A stretch of 64,000 nucleotides of DNA from Raphanus sativus (Eukaryota > Streptophyta > Magnoliopsida > Brassicales > Brassicaceae). A program made the position numbers and the translations under genes. Where the stretch lies: the NCBI RefSeq assembly GCF_000801105.2, contig NC_079515.1, positions 4,650,001 to 4,714,000 on the forward strand, in the 5' to 3' direction. The notes under the pieces were generated by a model that had not been told where the DNA came from, did not search any database, and saw only the letters and a program-made list of their open reading frames with translations. Below, piece after piece: positions 1 to 10,477 of this stretch (its first letter is position 1; each line of letters starts with the position of its first letter).

Positions 1-50
1 ATCTAAAACAAAGATCCAAGTTACAGAGTTGTGAAGATCCTCATGGTTTC

Positions 51-194
51 AAGGATATTCAAATGAGCAATCCCTTCTCACCAAGACACAGTTCTTCGAG
101 TTTTTCAAGAATGCAAGATAGCAAGAACATTCAAATGAGCAATCCCTTCTCACCAAGACACCGTTCTTCCACATTTTCAAGAATGCAAGATAGC
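51..194 (+). repeat. 72-bp in-frame tandem duplication in the DUF547 gene
   Basis: Two adjacent 72-bp units (51..122 and 123..194) encode two 24-residue copies that each contain MSNPFSPRH and FSRMQDSK. They differ at a few positions (HSSSSFSR against HRSSTFSR). The length is a multiple of three, so the frame is kept. Confidence 0.85.
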
Positions 195-446
195 AAGAAA
201 GGGCAAGAGACGACACCAAATGGAGTATCAGAGGATCTGTTGAAGTGCTTGATGGGAATCTATCTGGAACTCAACAGGTTGTCCCGTGAGCGAGAAGGTT
301 CAAGAACGGTTTCAAAGCTGAGCCTCTCACACCTGAAGAACGCTTCTTTCAAACGCGGATCGGTGTATGGTCAGAACGCATCAAGCCTTGATCCTTATGG
401 AGTTATGATGGGGACTTCTCAAAGAGACATTGGAGAGTACAAGAAC

Positions 447-762
447 TGTTAAGCTAGCTGGGCTTCACACTTAAAACCAATTGGTGATAAGTAGATTGAC
501 CCATCTATCTTATATACTAGTGAATATTAGTTCCAACTTCCGATGTGGGACACTTTGTGTCTAATACGCCCCCTCGAGATAATGGCTCTTTGAGTGTCAA
601 TCTCGGAATTCATGGGCAAGGATCGATGGGCCAGCTTTGGGCACAGATCGATGTGGATCGGGTTAGACTTTGTGGATCGTGGGCTCTGATACCATGTTAA
701 GCTAGATGGGCTTCACACTTAAAACCAATTGGTTTTAAGTGTGAAGCCCATCTAGCTTAACA
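447..762 (-). mobile_element. TRIM-like LTR mini-retrotransposon with palindromic U5 end
   Basis: The insert lies between 5-bp direct repeats AGAAC (442..446 and 763..767) and has TG...CA outer ends. Read on the minus strand, 566..447 is a complete LTR of about 120 bp preceded by a purine tract. The primer-binding site TGGTATCAGAGC (initiator tRNA-Met type) is the complement of 683..694 and abuts an LTR end. No coding capacity is visible, as expected of a TRIM. The element is abnormal: the second LTR is reduced to its terminal 34 bp (695..728), followed at once by an exact inverted copy (729..762). Both outer ends of the insertion are therefore the same LTR end in inverted orientation. Confidence 0.75.
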
Positions 763-2088
763 AGAACTTCATACACATCACTCGAACTTGCAGTCGTCTA
801 TACGATTGCTCAACTTCTCTTGTCAATCTAAGGTACTTCAGTGTCAGCTTCCTTCTTAAATATCTGTTAAAACCATATTTCGATTGTTAATACGATACAG
901 AAGCGGCTGCTTACTAAACACAGTACTACACCCTTCATCGTGAAATATCTATTGCTTGTTGAAGATTTCGTTTAAAACACACAAAACTTGTGTAGGGTTT
1001 TGAAGGAGAAGTTGAGCAAAGTCGATCTGAGTTTCTTGAATCACAAGAAAAAATTGGCGTTCTGGATCAATACCTACAACGCATGCGTCATGAATGTAAC
1101 TAGCTAGCTCCAATAACTATCTTTAGTTGAAACCAAGTTCTGAAACACATGAGTTTTGTTTGCAGGGATTTTTGGAACATGGACTACCTTCATCAAAGGA
1201 GAAACTACTGGCCATTCTCAAAATGGTTACTTAATTAAATATTAACATAACAAGAAGACTCATCTTGTTAAACTTCTCATAGTTAAATCAGATTGACTTG
1301 TGTTGTAGGCAACAGTTGACGTGGGAGGAACGGAACTCTCTGCTCTAGATATTGAAGGATCCATCTTGCACAGTCCACGCAAACCTATGGAAACTGCAAG
1401 TACTGATGCACACAAACGGTACGGATTCCGATGCGATGAACCGAACCTAATGTTCGTGCTTTGTCGTGGAGATTGGTCTTCGCCTGCAGTAAGTTCACTC
1501 CTTTTCTCCATGTGTTCGGTAAGATAAAATGTTTCTTCAGGGTTACTAAAGTGACAAGGAATCTGTGTATGCATGATACAGTTGAGAGTCTATACAGCAG
1601 AAGATGTGGTGAACGAACTAATCAAAGCAAGAACCGAGTACTTAGAAGCTTCCATAGGTATCACCGGGAGGAAAAAGATTGTGATTCCGAGATACTTGCA
1701 CAAGCGTCTTCGAGATTTCGCAGAGGACGAAGGGTCGTTAGTTGAATGGATATGCAGACAACTACCACCAGGACAACGTTGCTTGCAGCTCAAGGAAACG
1801 GTGATGGAGTGGCTGAACAAGCAAAGTGTGTGGTCTTTGAGCAAACTAATAGAAGTAAGGCCTCACGAATACGAGTTCCGTTATCTCTTATCTTTGAACA
1901 ACTCGTTTGCAGCAGGGGAAAGCTGCAACTAGGGATGTCATGACATACATTGTACCAAAAGAAACGTTTACTTGACTATATAAAAATCATGTTTACATAA
2001 AGTTATAACAAGAAACGACACCAGTACAAGACAGCTAGTCCACGAGTTCGGTCGAAACATTCTTGTTAATTTATTGTATATTAATCTT

Positions 2089-2370
2089 TTAGCACTTGGG
2101 AGTCGGAGCTTGACAATATTTGATAAGCCTCATAGCAGGAGTTTTAAGCGTAGGGTACTTAAACATCAAACACATACATGGTTGAGGGCCTTTCTTTCTC
2201 AATCTGGGACAACAGTCTTTTTGCACGAGACCCCATTCATTTTTATTCATCGCGGTTATGCATTTATCAAGTTGAGTGTCGCAGCCAACGATACCTTGAG
2301 CTTTGATCGGAGCCAGAAATGATACAAAGAGTATGAAGAAGGCGATGGACATCAGTGGCATGATCTTCAT
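2089..2370 (-). CDS. Secreted 8-cysteine LTP/2S-albumin-like small protein
   Basis: A single-exon gene of 93 residues. Residues 1-24 form a hydrophobic signal peptide ending near IKAQG. The mature part has the eight-cysteine pattern of the bifunctional inhibitor/lipid-transfer/2S albumin superfamily: C30, C37, the CC pair 53-54, the CxC pair 65/67, C86 and C93. These proteins are secreted, form four disulfides and often bind lipids. This one is short and basic, and I cannot name its ligand. It lies between the DUF547 gene and FDM3, where Arabidopsis has a similar small gene (At3g12545, from memory). The start is the only Met that precedes the signal peptide. Confidence 0.8.
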   Translation of the reverse strand: MKIMPLMSIAFFILFVSFLAPIKAQGIVGCDTQLDKCITAMNKNEWGLVQKDCCPRLRKKGPQPCMCLMFKYPTLKTPAMRLIKYCQAPTPKC

Positions 2371-2983
2371 GTCTGGTTAATTAGTAGTTGGTGAATGATC
2401 AGGAAAAAAACAAGTTTGTTATACCAATTCTTTTTGGAGATAATGTTCTTTGTTCTTTAAATCAATGAGTTAGTTGACAAAAAAAAAACATATGAGAATA
2501 TGGAAGGTGGGAGTTGATTCCTATATGTAAGGGAGAATGCTGATTCTATTTTTAGTTTACAAAGCAATTATAACAAACAATTCTTAATATGACCAAAAAA
2601 GCAAACGATTTGTTCAAAAGAGCGATTCAATAGGAAGGAAGGAAGGATAAAGTTCTTGAACTGGTAGTTATTGTCTAATGCAAAATCCATGCGTCTTGAT
2701 TTGAATCATTTTTTTCTGCTCTGGGCTCTTATCACTTTATCAGGCTACCACTTGAATATGTTCTGGCCACTTCTAACTTATACAATGTAGCATCTTATTT
2801 GACTCGTAGCTATTTTGTGAGCATGTCAGTAGCATAATATTTCAGGCAGCTTTATACACCAACATTAGTGAAATATGTTCTGGCCAATTAAAATTTGAAA
2901 TTAGGAAAAAAGGTGCCAAATGGAAGAACCATTTCTTAAGAAATTTTAACAAATTGTAACTTTCTAACTTTCTTTTTATTTGG
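2371..2983. other. Intergenic, upstream of the LTP-like gene
   Basis: AT-rich non-coding DNA that should hold the promoter of the minus-strand LTP-like gene. I see no further gene and no clear repeat. Confidence 0.5.
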
Positions 2984-4370
2984 TTAGAGTAAATCACTGT
3001 CTTGATGCTGAGTGAGTAAATTTATGGTTTTTGAAGAAACATGTGTTTATGCATTGTATTTGGTTCGATTTTGGAAGTTTGTATTTGGTTAGACTTCAAT
3101 CATTGAAAGTTTGTTCATTTACAAGTAATCACGTCTTGGCGTGAGGCTGAGTGAGTAAAGGAAGAGTAATTAATGTGTTTATGCGTTGTATTTGGTTTTG
3201 CATGCTACGGAAAATGCTTCTTCTGCTTCTCCCTCCAGATATGAGTTCTTCATCGCACCATCTTATTGACATGCCAAGCATCCAGGAAAAGAAAGATCAA
3301 GAAACCGAGAAAAATGCGGTAACTTTTTAACTTTCTTTTTATCTGGTTAGACTTCAATCATTGAAAGTTTGTACCTTTGTGAGTAAATCACTATCTTAAG
3401 GCTGAGTGAGTATAGCTATGGTTTTTGAGGAAACATGTGTTTATGCGTTGTATTTGGTTCGACTTTGGAAGTTTGTATTTGGTTAGATTTCAAACATTGA
3501 AAGTTTGTTGAGTAATCACGTCTTGGCGTGAAGCTGAGTGAGTAATGGAAAAGTAATTGATGTGTTTATGCATTGTATTTGGTTTTGCAGGCAACGGAAA
3601 ACGCTTCTTCTGCTTCTCTCCCTGCGAATATGAGTTCTTCAAGCATCTTATTGACATGCCAAGCATCCAGGAAAAGAAAGATCAAGAAACCGAGAAAAAT
3701 GCAGCAACTTTTTAACTTTCTTTTTATCTGGTTAGACTTCAATCATTGAAAACTTGTACCTTTGTGAGTAAATCGCTATCTTAAGGCTGAGTGAGTATAG
3801 CTATGGTTTTTGAGGAAACATGTGTTTATGCGTTGTATTTGGTTCGACTTTGGAAGTTTGTATTTGGTTAGATTTCAAACATTGAAAGTTTGTTGAGTAA
3901 TCACGTCTTGGCGTGAAGCTGAGTGAGTAATGGAAGAGTAATTGATGTGTTTATGCATTGTATTTGGTTTTGCAGGCAACGGAAAACGCTTCTTCTGCTT
4001 CTCTCCCTGCGAATGAGTTCTTCAAGCATCTTGTTGACATGCCAAGCATCCAGGAAAAGAAAGATCAAGAAACCGAGAAAAATGCAGCAACTTTTTAACT
4101 TTCTTTTTATCTGGTTAGACTTTAATCATTGAAAGCTTGTAATTTATGAGTAGATCACTGTCTTTTTGTAGAAACTGAAAATTGCTCGTTCTACTTCTCT
4201 CGATACGGGAATCAGTTCTTCTTTGGGCCTTGTTGCTGACAGGACAAGATTATTCGAGGCAAAAATTCTAGAAACCAACAAAGTTTCTTCCCACTCGATA
4301 ACTGCGAGTACATGGTGGGAACCAACTAGCGCAGACAACAGCATGAAGGGCTTATCTGCCATGGTTTCGG
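2984..4370 (+). repeat. Nested ~385-bp tandem repeat carrying an exon-like segment
   Basis: Three full units (about 2984..3376, 3377..3760, 3761..4145) and a diverged fourth (4146..4370). Inside each unit a shorter motif is itself doubled: the GCTGAGTGAGTA stretch, and TGTGTTTATGCNTTGTATTTGG, each occur twice about 130 bp apart. Each unit then has a TTTTGCAG-like acceptor followed by an exon-like segment (about 3225, 3590 and 3975). In unit 3 the segment reads openly for about 40 codons (starting ATENASSASLPANEFFKH) to a stop. Units 1 and 2 carry indels that break this frame. No known domain is recognised. It could be an amplified terminal exon of a lost gene, or a repeat with chance coding potential. 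Confidence 0.65.
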
Positions 4371-5186
4371 TTATAAGATGGATTTTTGGTTCTTTAATTG
4401 TATGGTTTTTATTACTATTTAGAGAGAGATATATATATAAGTCTTTGGCAAAAAATATGTAAACATTTAGGAAAACATTAGTAAAAAGAACGAAAAAATA
4501 ACAAGAAAATATGAAGAGGCCAAAGAAAATGCATAATATGTACGTTTTGAAGAAGTTAATGTGATAATTTCATTTATTACTAAATATACATCAATTATTT
4601 TTACATCAAATTTATGAAAACTTTACGATATTCTATACATAATATATATTTTCATATAATATTTATATCCGCGAATTTGTGGCATCCACCTAGTATTAAA
4701 TATTTGAGAAACTCTACTTAGATACTGTCCACTATGCTATTAGAATATTGTCAAAGGTTTTATGACAAGAACTCAAAATTAAAAATAATCAAAAAGATAA
4801 AAAGAAAGAAATAAAGCCGATTTTTAAATTATATATTTTAGAACTTTAAGAGAAACCATTAACCAAGTGACACTTTCATATTGGTTCAAACTTAAAAAAA
4901 AAATTACTTAAATCAATTGCATTAGAATCATCAATAGTGTACATTTTAGATATTCAATGATGGTTCTAAGAACATGGCCAATGGTGTGAAACCCATTACA
5001 GTTTCTTAAAGTGGTAAATATTAATAATTCATTGTAGTTTTATGTTTTTAATAAATTTTAAATCAGATGAAAAAAAAGAACTAATCACTAACTGATACAT
5101 CATAGGAAAGTATGGACTTTGTGGTGCAGACAACTTCATTCTCTTTCTTTCCTCCTTTTTCATTTTTTTGTCTTATTTTCTAATGT
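4371..5186. other. AT-rich intergenic DNA with a possible Helitron 3' end near 4693
   Basis: No gene is seen. At 4667..4693 a weak GC hairpin (CCGCG...GTGG) is followed by CACCTAG and then T, which resembles a Helitron 3' terminus. I could not find the matching 5' end, so only the end is proposed. Confidence 0.3.
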
Positions 5187-5835
5187 AGGGGTGGACACTT
5201 TATCCGATACCCGAAGTGGCACACGAACCCGATCCGAAAAATCTGAACCGAAATCCGAAGCAAAATAGCAAAATACTTGAACGGATATTAAGTTAGAAGA
5301 GATTAGATATCCGAACCCGAACGGGTAATATCCGAACCTGAATGAATATCCGAACATAACCGAACATATGTATACTTGCCCTTATTTTTCTAGTTTACAT
5401 CTCTCATTTTATTTAAAATATTTATATTGATGTTACACATATTTAAGATTATATATAATTATGAAAAAAATAATTTGATATTTATTTAAAATGCATGTCA
5501 AACTTTTTGTTTCATGTAAGTTACATCCAAAGTTTAAAAACAATAGCCAAATTAATATTTTTATTTTTGAAATGTTATCTTCAAATCTATTAATCATTCG
5601 ATCTATAAAAAATAGAAAAATCACTTAAGTAAAATCTATATTTTTTAATACAAGAAACTTAAAAAATGAAAAAAATATTTGTATTTTTTTTAGAATTTAA
5701 ATATCCGAACCCGATCTAAAATAACCGAACCCGAACTAAAAATACCCGAACCGATTTTATATCTTTATACCGAAATACCCGAAAATCCGAAATACCCGAT
5801 CCGAACCCGAACGGATACCCAAACGCCCACCCCTA
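5187..5835. mobile_element. Non-autonomous hAT-like element (CCGAACCC-rich family)
   Basis: The stretch begins AGGGGTGGACACTTTATCCG and ends with its approximate inverted complement (ACGCCCACCCCTA). Both ends are rich in CCGAACCCGA-type motifs and the core is AT-rich and non-coding. TCTAATGT occurs immediately left of it and again five bases beyond the right end (5840..5847), so the target duplication is probable but imperfect. It belongs to the same family as 5984..6827. Confidence 0.5.
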
Positions 5836-5983
5836 TAAATCTAATGTTTAGAAACTTTGTTACACACCACATTATTAATAAACGTGGATGCTCTTAATTT
5901 CGTATCTTCGGTTAACTTGGATTGCCCTAATACACACGATGCTGTCATAAACACTGTTTCTAACGTGTTTAATTTAGCGAGGA

Positions 5984-6827
5984 TAGGGCTGGGCAAATAA
6001 ATCGAACCCGAAAATCCGAACTGAATCCGATCCGATAAAAATGAATCTGAAGTGATCCGAACCCGACATAAAAACTGAATGGATCTTTTTTTATGGTATT
6101 ACGGGTTATGGGTATTATCCGAACCGAACCCGAATCTAAATGAATATCCGATAGAACCTGAAACATTCAAAACCCTAAAAAGATCTTGTACCAAATATGA
6201 TCTCAATTCCTAATATGTATTTAAAATACATTAATCTATATTGAATATTTAAAATACTTATCTATTACATGAAGGTTAGTGGTACTATTACATGAAGATT
6301 GATGGTTAAATGTGGCTATTGAATTTTGAAATATTTAGATTTAGATTTTGTTTTCACTAAACAATATTTCTTATTTCATGAGAACGTGGTTTTCGTTTTA
6401 TGCTTTCGTTTATTTGGTTTTCTTTTTATCAATAAATATGTTTCCTTTTTGTTTGATTTTGAATGATCACGGTTGATGTTCATTTCTTATTTTTAAATCG
6501 ATTTTACTTATGTTTTGGTTACAAAAAGTTACAAATTAGGTATTTCAAATCCGAAGAACCGAATTTTCTTATGTTTTGGTTAAAAAATAGGTAAAAATTA
6601 GATATTTTTAAACCGAAGACTCGATTGGGACTCAAACCCGAAAGTACATTGGGTTGTACCAGTTCTTGGAAGATTTACTAACCCCGACCCGAACCCGATA
6701 GAACCCGAACCGGTCCCGAACCAAATTTTTAAATAATTTGAATGAAGCTGATTTTGATAAACCCGAATAACTGAAACCCGATTGGACAAAACCGAAACCC
6801 GATTGGGATCCCGAATGCCCATGCCTA
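5984..6827. mobile_element. Non-autonomous hAT-like element with 8-bp target duplication
   Basis: An 844-bp element that begins TAGGGCTGGGCAAA and ends with the inverted equivalent ATGCCCATGCCTA. It is flanked by an exact 8-bp duplication AGCGAGGA (5976..5983 and 6828..6835). Eight-bp duplications and TAGGG-type ends are typical of hAT transposons. The ends carry CCGAACCCGAA motifs on both strands and no transposase is present. Confidence 0.75.
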
Positions 6828-7080
6828 AGCGAGGAGTTCTTTAGTGAGACCAAAAAAATAACTTTTACCTACCCGTTGTCACTGTGAAAATATAACCCGA
6901 CGCGCGACTATAGCGCGTAAAAGACAAACAGAGGTTTATACTGCTTCTACCTCGAACTCGAAATCGAACAGAACTCAGAAAACAAAAACAAAAAAGGGTC
7001 AAATGAATCAGAACGAAGTTCTTATGATCTCCAGAATCTTCTGAAGTCTCTCTCTCTCTCAAGACAACTCTCTTTCTAAG

Positions 7081-7395
7081 GTACCGGTCTTACGTCCTCA
7101 TTGATTGATTTGACATTCATGTTTTAAACCCCCCCCCCCACCAAATTCTCTTCTGGCTGTTGATCGATCGATGCCGACATTTTCCGTTTCAGTTTTAGGG
7201 TTTCACAATTCGATCAACTTTAGATCCCAATTTTTCATCATTTCTCCAGAAACCAAAACATGCATGTTTGTTTCATATAACTTAAGAGAGACAAAGGAAA
7301 CAATTTAACTGTAGGATTGTGTTCTGTTGTAAGCTGTAACATTTGATCCAACCATGTAAAGTTTTTTTTTTCTACAATGTGCTTCGATAATGCAG
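7081..7395 (+). other. Probable 5'-UTR intron of FDM3
   Basis: A CTAAG|GTACC donor at 7081 and an AATGCAG acceptor ending at 7395 flank a pyrimidine-rich, non-coding stretch that includes a C run near 7130. Removing it joins an upstream leader to the FDM3 start region. Inferred from splice signals only. Confidence 0.4.
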
Positions 7396-7432
7396 TTTCC
7401 TTTTTGATGCATAAACACAATAATGCAACAAG

Positions 7433-9845
7433 ATGGTGATGAAGAACAACAACAAGATGATGACAGATTACGAGAACAATCTGTACAAAAAACTCAAGAG
7501 CGGAAAGCTCGAGGTCAGAGTCTCCTACCGCACTTTCCTCTGCCCTTACTGCCCCAAGCAGAAGGTTGGTCTCTACATCGACATCCTCCAGCACGCTTCT
7601 GGAGTTGGTAACAGCTGTTCCAAGAAACGTAGCCTCACCGAGAAGGCTTCCCACCGTGCTCTCGCCAAGTACCTTCGCAAAGATCTCGCTGATTACGCTT
7701 CTGCTACCGTCTCTAAGCGCTCAAAATTAGCCTTGGCGTCGGCATTATCGCCTGCTGTAACCGGCGAAGTTTCTCTGGCTTATGATGATCAGTTCGAGAA
7801 ACTTGTGTGGCCTTGGAAAGGTATTTTGGTTAATATACCAACAAAGAAGGGACATGATGGTATGTGTTGTACTGGTGAAAGTGGACCACAGCTTAAGGAT
7901 GAACTGATCCGGAGAGGGTTCAACCCGATTAGAGTTCGTACCGTGTGGGACTGTTTCGGTCATTCAGGAACCGGGATAGTTGAGTTTAACAGAGACTGGA
8001 ATGGTCTTAACGATGCTTTGCTGTTTAAGAAGGCTTATCAAGAAGATGGCCATGGTAAAAAAGATTGGCTGAGTTGTGTTGGTGAAGGTGGTGGTGGTGA
8101 CTCGAGTCTTTATGCGTGGCTTGCCAATGCTGATGATTATTATAGGGCTAACTATATAGGAGAGTACTTGCGGAAGATGGGTGACCTCAAAAGTGTTTCT
8201 AGGTTTGCAGAAGAAGAGGCTAGGAAAGACCGTAAGCTTGTGCAGCGTCTGAACTTAATCTCTGAGAACATACAGAATCAGTTGAGGAAGCTAGAGGAGA
8301 AATTCTCCAAGACTTCTATTACACTTAAGTATGAGACTGAAGAGAAAGATAAGATTCTCCATGGTTACAGTCAAGGTGAGCTTTTTCCCCTCTTGTTGCT
8401 TCACTCAGCTAGCTATGTGTATTGCTTTTTTTTACATTTTCTGTTTTTTTGCATGTGAAGATCTCACGGGAAGACAACAAAGATCGACTGATCACTTTAA
8501 CAGAATCTTTGCTGATCATGAAAAGCAAAAGGCGCAGCTGGAGACTCAGATGAAGGAACTTCAAATTAGAGAATCTGTTTTGGAAAAACGTGACGCAGAG
8601 AATGAAACACAGAGGAAAATCGTGGCAAAAGAGCTTGAACAGGTATGTGTATATGCTAACGTCCTCATTTCTTAAACTAAGATGATCTGGTTTTGCTTCT
8701 TTCTTCTGAAATTTTGTACCATTGCCATTATTTTCAGAGCGCCGCTAAATATAGTTACGTTCAACTAGTAGCCGTGGAACAGCAAAAGACAAGAGAGAAA
8801 GTTAAAAGAATGGCTGTAGATCACAAGGTCTGAAAAAACACTTCCTTCGTCCACAAAAACTTTGCTCTTCTTAAGCTTTATGTGACAAGGTCCTGCCGTG
8901 TTTTTTAAAACCATAGATGCAAAAGGAAAAGCTTCGTGAGAGGATTCTTGCACTGGAAAGACAGCTGGATCAGAAACAAGATCTTGAACTTGAGGTCGAA
9001 AATCTGAAAAGAGAGTTGAGCGTGATGAGGCACATGGAGTTCAACGGTGGTACTGAAATAGTGAACAAGGTGGAGACCTTCCTCAGAGACCTTAGTGAGA
9101 AGGAAGGAGAGCTTGCACATGTAAACAAATTTAATCAAGATCTTGTCGTTCGGGAGCGGGAGACCAATGATGAGCTTCAAGAAGCTCGAAGAGCACTGAT
9201 CAGCGTATGTAGTCATAGATCTATTTCACTACTTGATTTTTCCTTGTTGATGGATTTTCTTAATTTGATTGCATTTGTAGAATTTGAGAGACATGAGATC
9301 GCATATTGGTGTTAGGAGAATGGGGGAGCTTGACACCAAACCTTTCATGGAAGCAATGAGAAGAAAGTATTGTCAAGAAGATCTAGAGGATTGGGCAGTT
9401 GAAATCATCCAGCTCTGGGAAGAATATCTCAAGGATCCAGATTGGCATCCTTTCAAACGGATAAAGCTTGATGCTGCAGAAACTATAGTGGTACCTAAAT
9501 AAAATGCTTCCTCGAGTGTTGTTATTCATGTGCATGTGTGTACTACAGCTGCAATCCACAGATGGATGTTGGAACTTAGGTTTATGAATTGGTGCTTGAT
9601 AATATCTTTGTCAGGAAGTGATAGATGAGGATGACGAGAAGTTGAGAACCCTGAAGAATGAACTGGGGGATGATGCGTACCAAGCAGTGGCAAATGCATT
9701 GCAGGAGATAAACGAGTATAACCCGAGTGGAAGGTATGTCTCCTCAGAGCTGTGGAACTTTAGAGAAGAGAGGAAGGCTACGCTGGAGGAGGGTGTTACT
9801 TGTTTGCTGGAGCAATGGAATCAGGCAAAGCGTAATAAGCCGTAA
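7433..9845 (+). CDS. FDM3: FDM3-like zf-XS/XS/coiled-coil/XH protein
   Basis: Six exons (7433..8375, 8461..8642, 8738..8827, 8917..9204, 9281..9490, 9615..9845) give 647 residues, the usual size for the SGS3-like FDM/IDN2 family. Domain order is zf-XS (C37-x2-C40...H54), XS RNA-binding domain (about residues 120-235, starting EKLVWPWKGILVNIP), a long coiled coil (about 245-500), and an XH domain (about 510-640, with GELDTKPF, CQEDLEDWAVE, WHPFKRI and LKNELGDDAYQAV). FDM proteins bind double-stranded RNA and act with IDN2 in RNA-directed DNA methylation in the nucleus. A TAA that follows 9490 without a break belongs to intron 5 and is skipped by a GTACCT donor. The family start could instead be the MMTDYE methionines at 7457/7460. 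Arabidopsis synteny points to FDM3 (At3g12550). Confidence 0.9.
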
Positions 9846-10477
9846 TACGTTATTATCCCAGGTACACATATAACTGCCAAACTCCATATAACTTGTGCTT
9901 CTTTCGAAATTTGCTAAAACTGAGATCGTTCTTTTGATGGTGCAGCAGAGGGAGATTGAGAAAATGATCTGTGCGCATGAAGGATGTCATCAAGAACTGT
10001 GAGGCGTTCTTGCCAAAGATGCCATGTTCAATAACTGTCCGTCTTTGATGCACTAAGGATCTTAGAATAGGGAAGTTAGGTGTAGAATATAAAGAACTTG
10101 GATGGCGAATCACTGGTTGTACTATTGTAGAGAAATAAGTAACACATTGTTAGAAAGCTTCTAAGCCTTACAGAAGGTCATTGATTTGTAAGTATCACTA
10201 GTAGCCAACACTCCACTGTGTTATCTGACTGTCCGAAAGGATAAACAATAATAAAAGAATGTCTAGAATTACATTCTGGACCGACCATATTACACAACAT
10301 AATCAGTTTGAGATTAAACAAGTACAGAAAAGCTAAACTTTGTGGAGTCATTTACAAAATGCCAAACCAAAAAAATAAATTGTATTTTAGTAGAAAGACG
10401 ATTAATCTATGCAGAAACCGAGTTTACAATTATTATTCTTGTTTTCATCTGTACACCCACCAATACTTGCCTCCTTT
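9846..10477. other. Convergent 3' region between FDM3 and TRFL9
   Basis: Holds the 3' ends of both genes. A TTTGATGGTGCAG acceptor-like site near 9945 hints at a 3'-UTR intron for FDM3. No further gene is seen. Confidence 0.4.

Larger units (their letters stand above)
1..1932 (+). pseudogene. DUF547-family protein gene, 5'-partial, disrupted by LTR insertion
   Basis: The reading frame is open from the left edge, so the 5' end lies outside the window. Exon pieces are 1..446 continuing at 768..832, then 996..1095, 1166..1225, 1309..1488 and 1582..1932. All junctions are GT-AG and keep frame. The product matches the plant MIP1 leucine-zipper/DUF547 family; visible signatures are [15 protein letters not shown], the ALDIEGSIL segment, RYGFRC, LMFVLCRGDWSSPA and a C-terminal HEYEFRYL tail. 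The family's biochemical function is not established. A 316-bp element at 447..762 interrupts the exon and puts a stop at 450..452, so the native protein cannot be made unless the insert is removed from the RNA. All downstream exons remain open, which suggests the insertion is fairly recent. Position and family match Arabidopsis At3g12540 (synteny from memory). Confidence 0.85.

Noticed and set aside
9490..9502. In-frame TAA that would truncate FDM3 before the end of the XH domain
   Set aside because: It lies after a good GTACCT donor. Splicing to the acceptor at 9614 restores the expected XH continuation (EVIDEDDEKLR).
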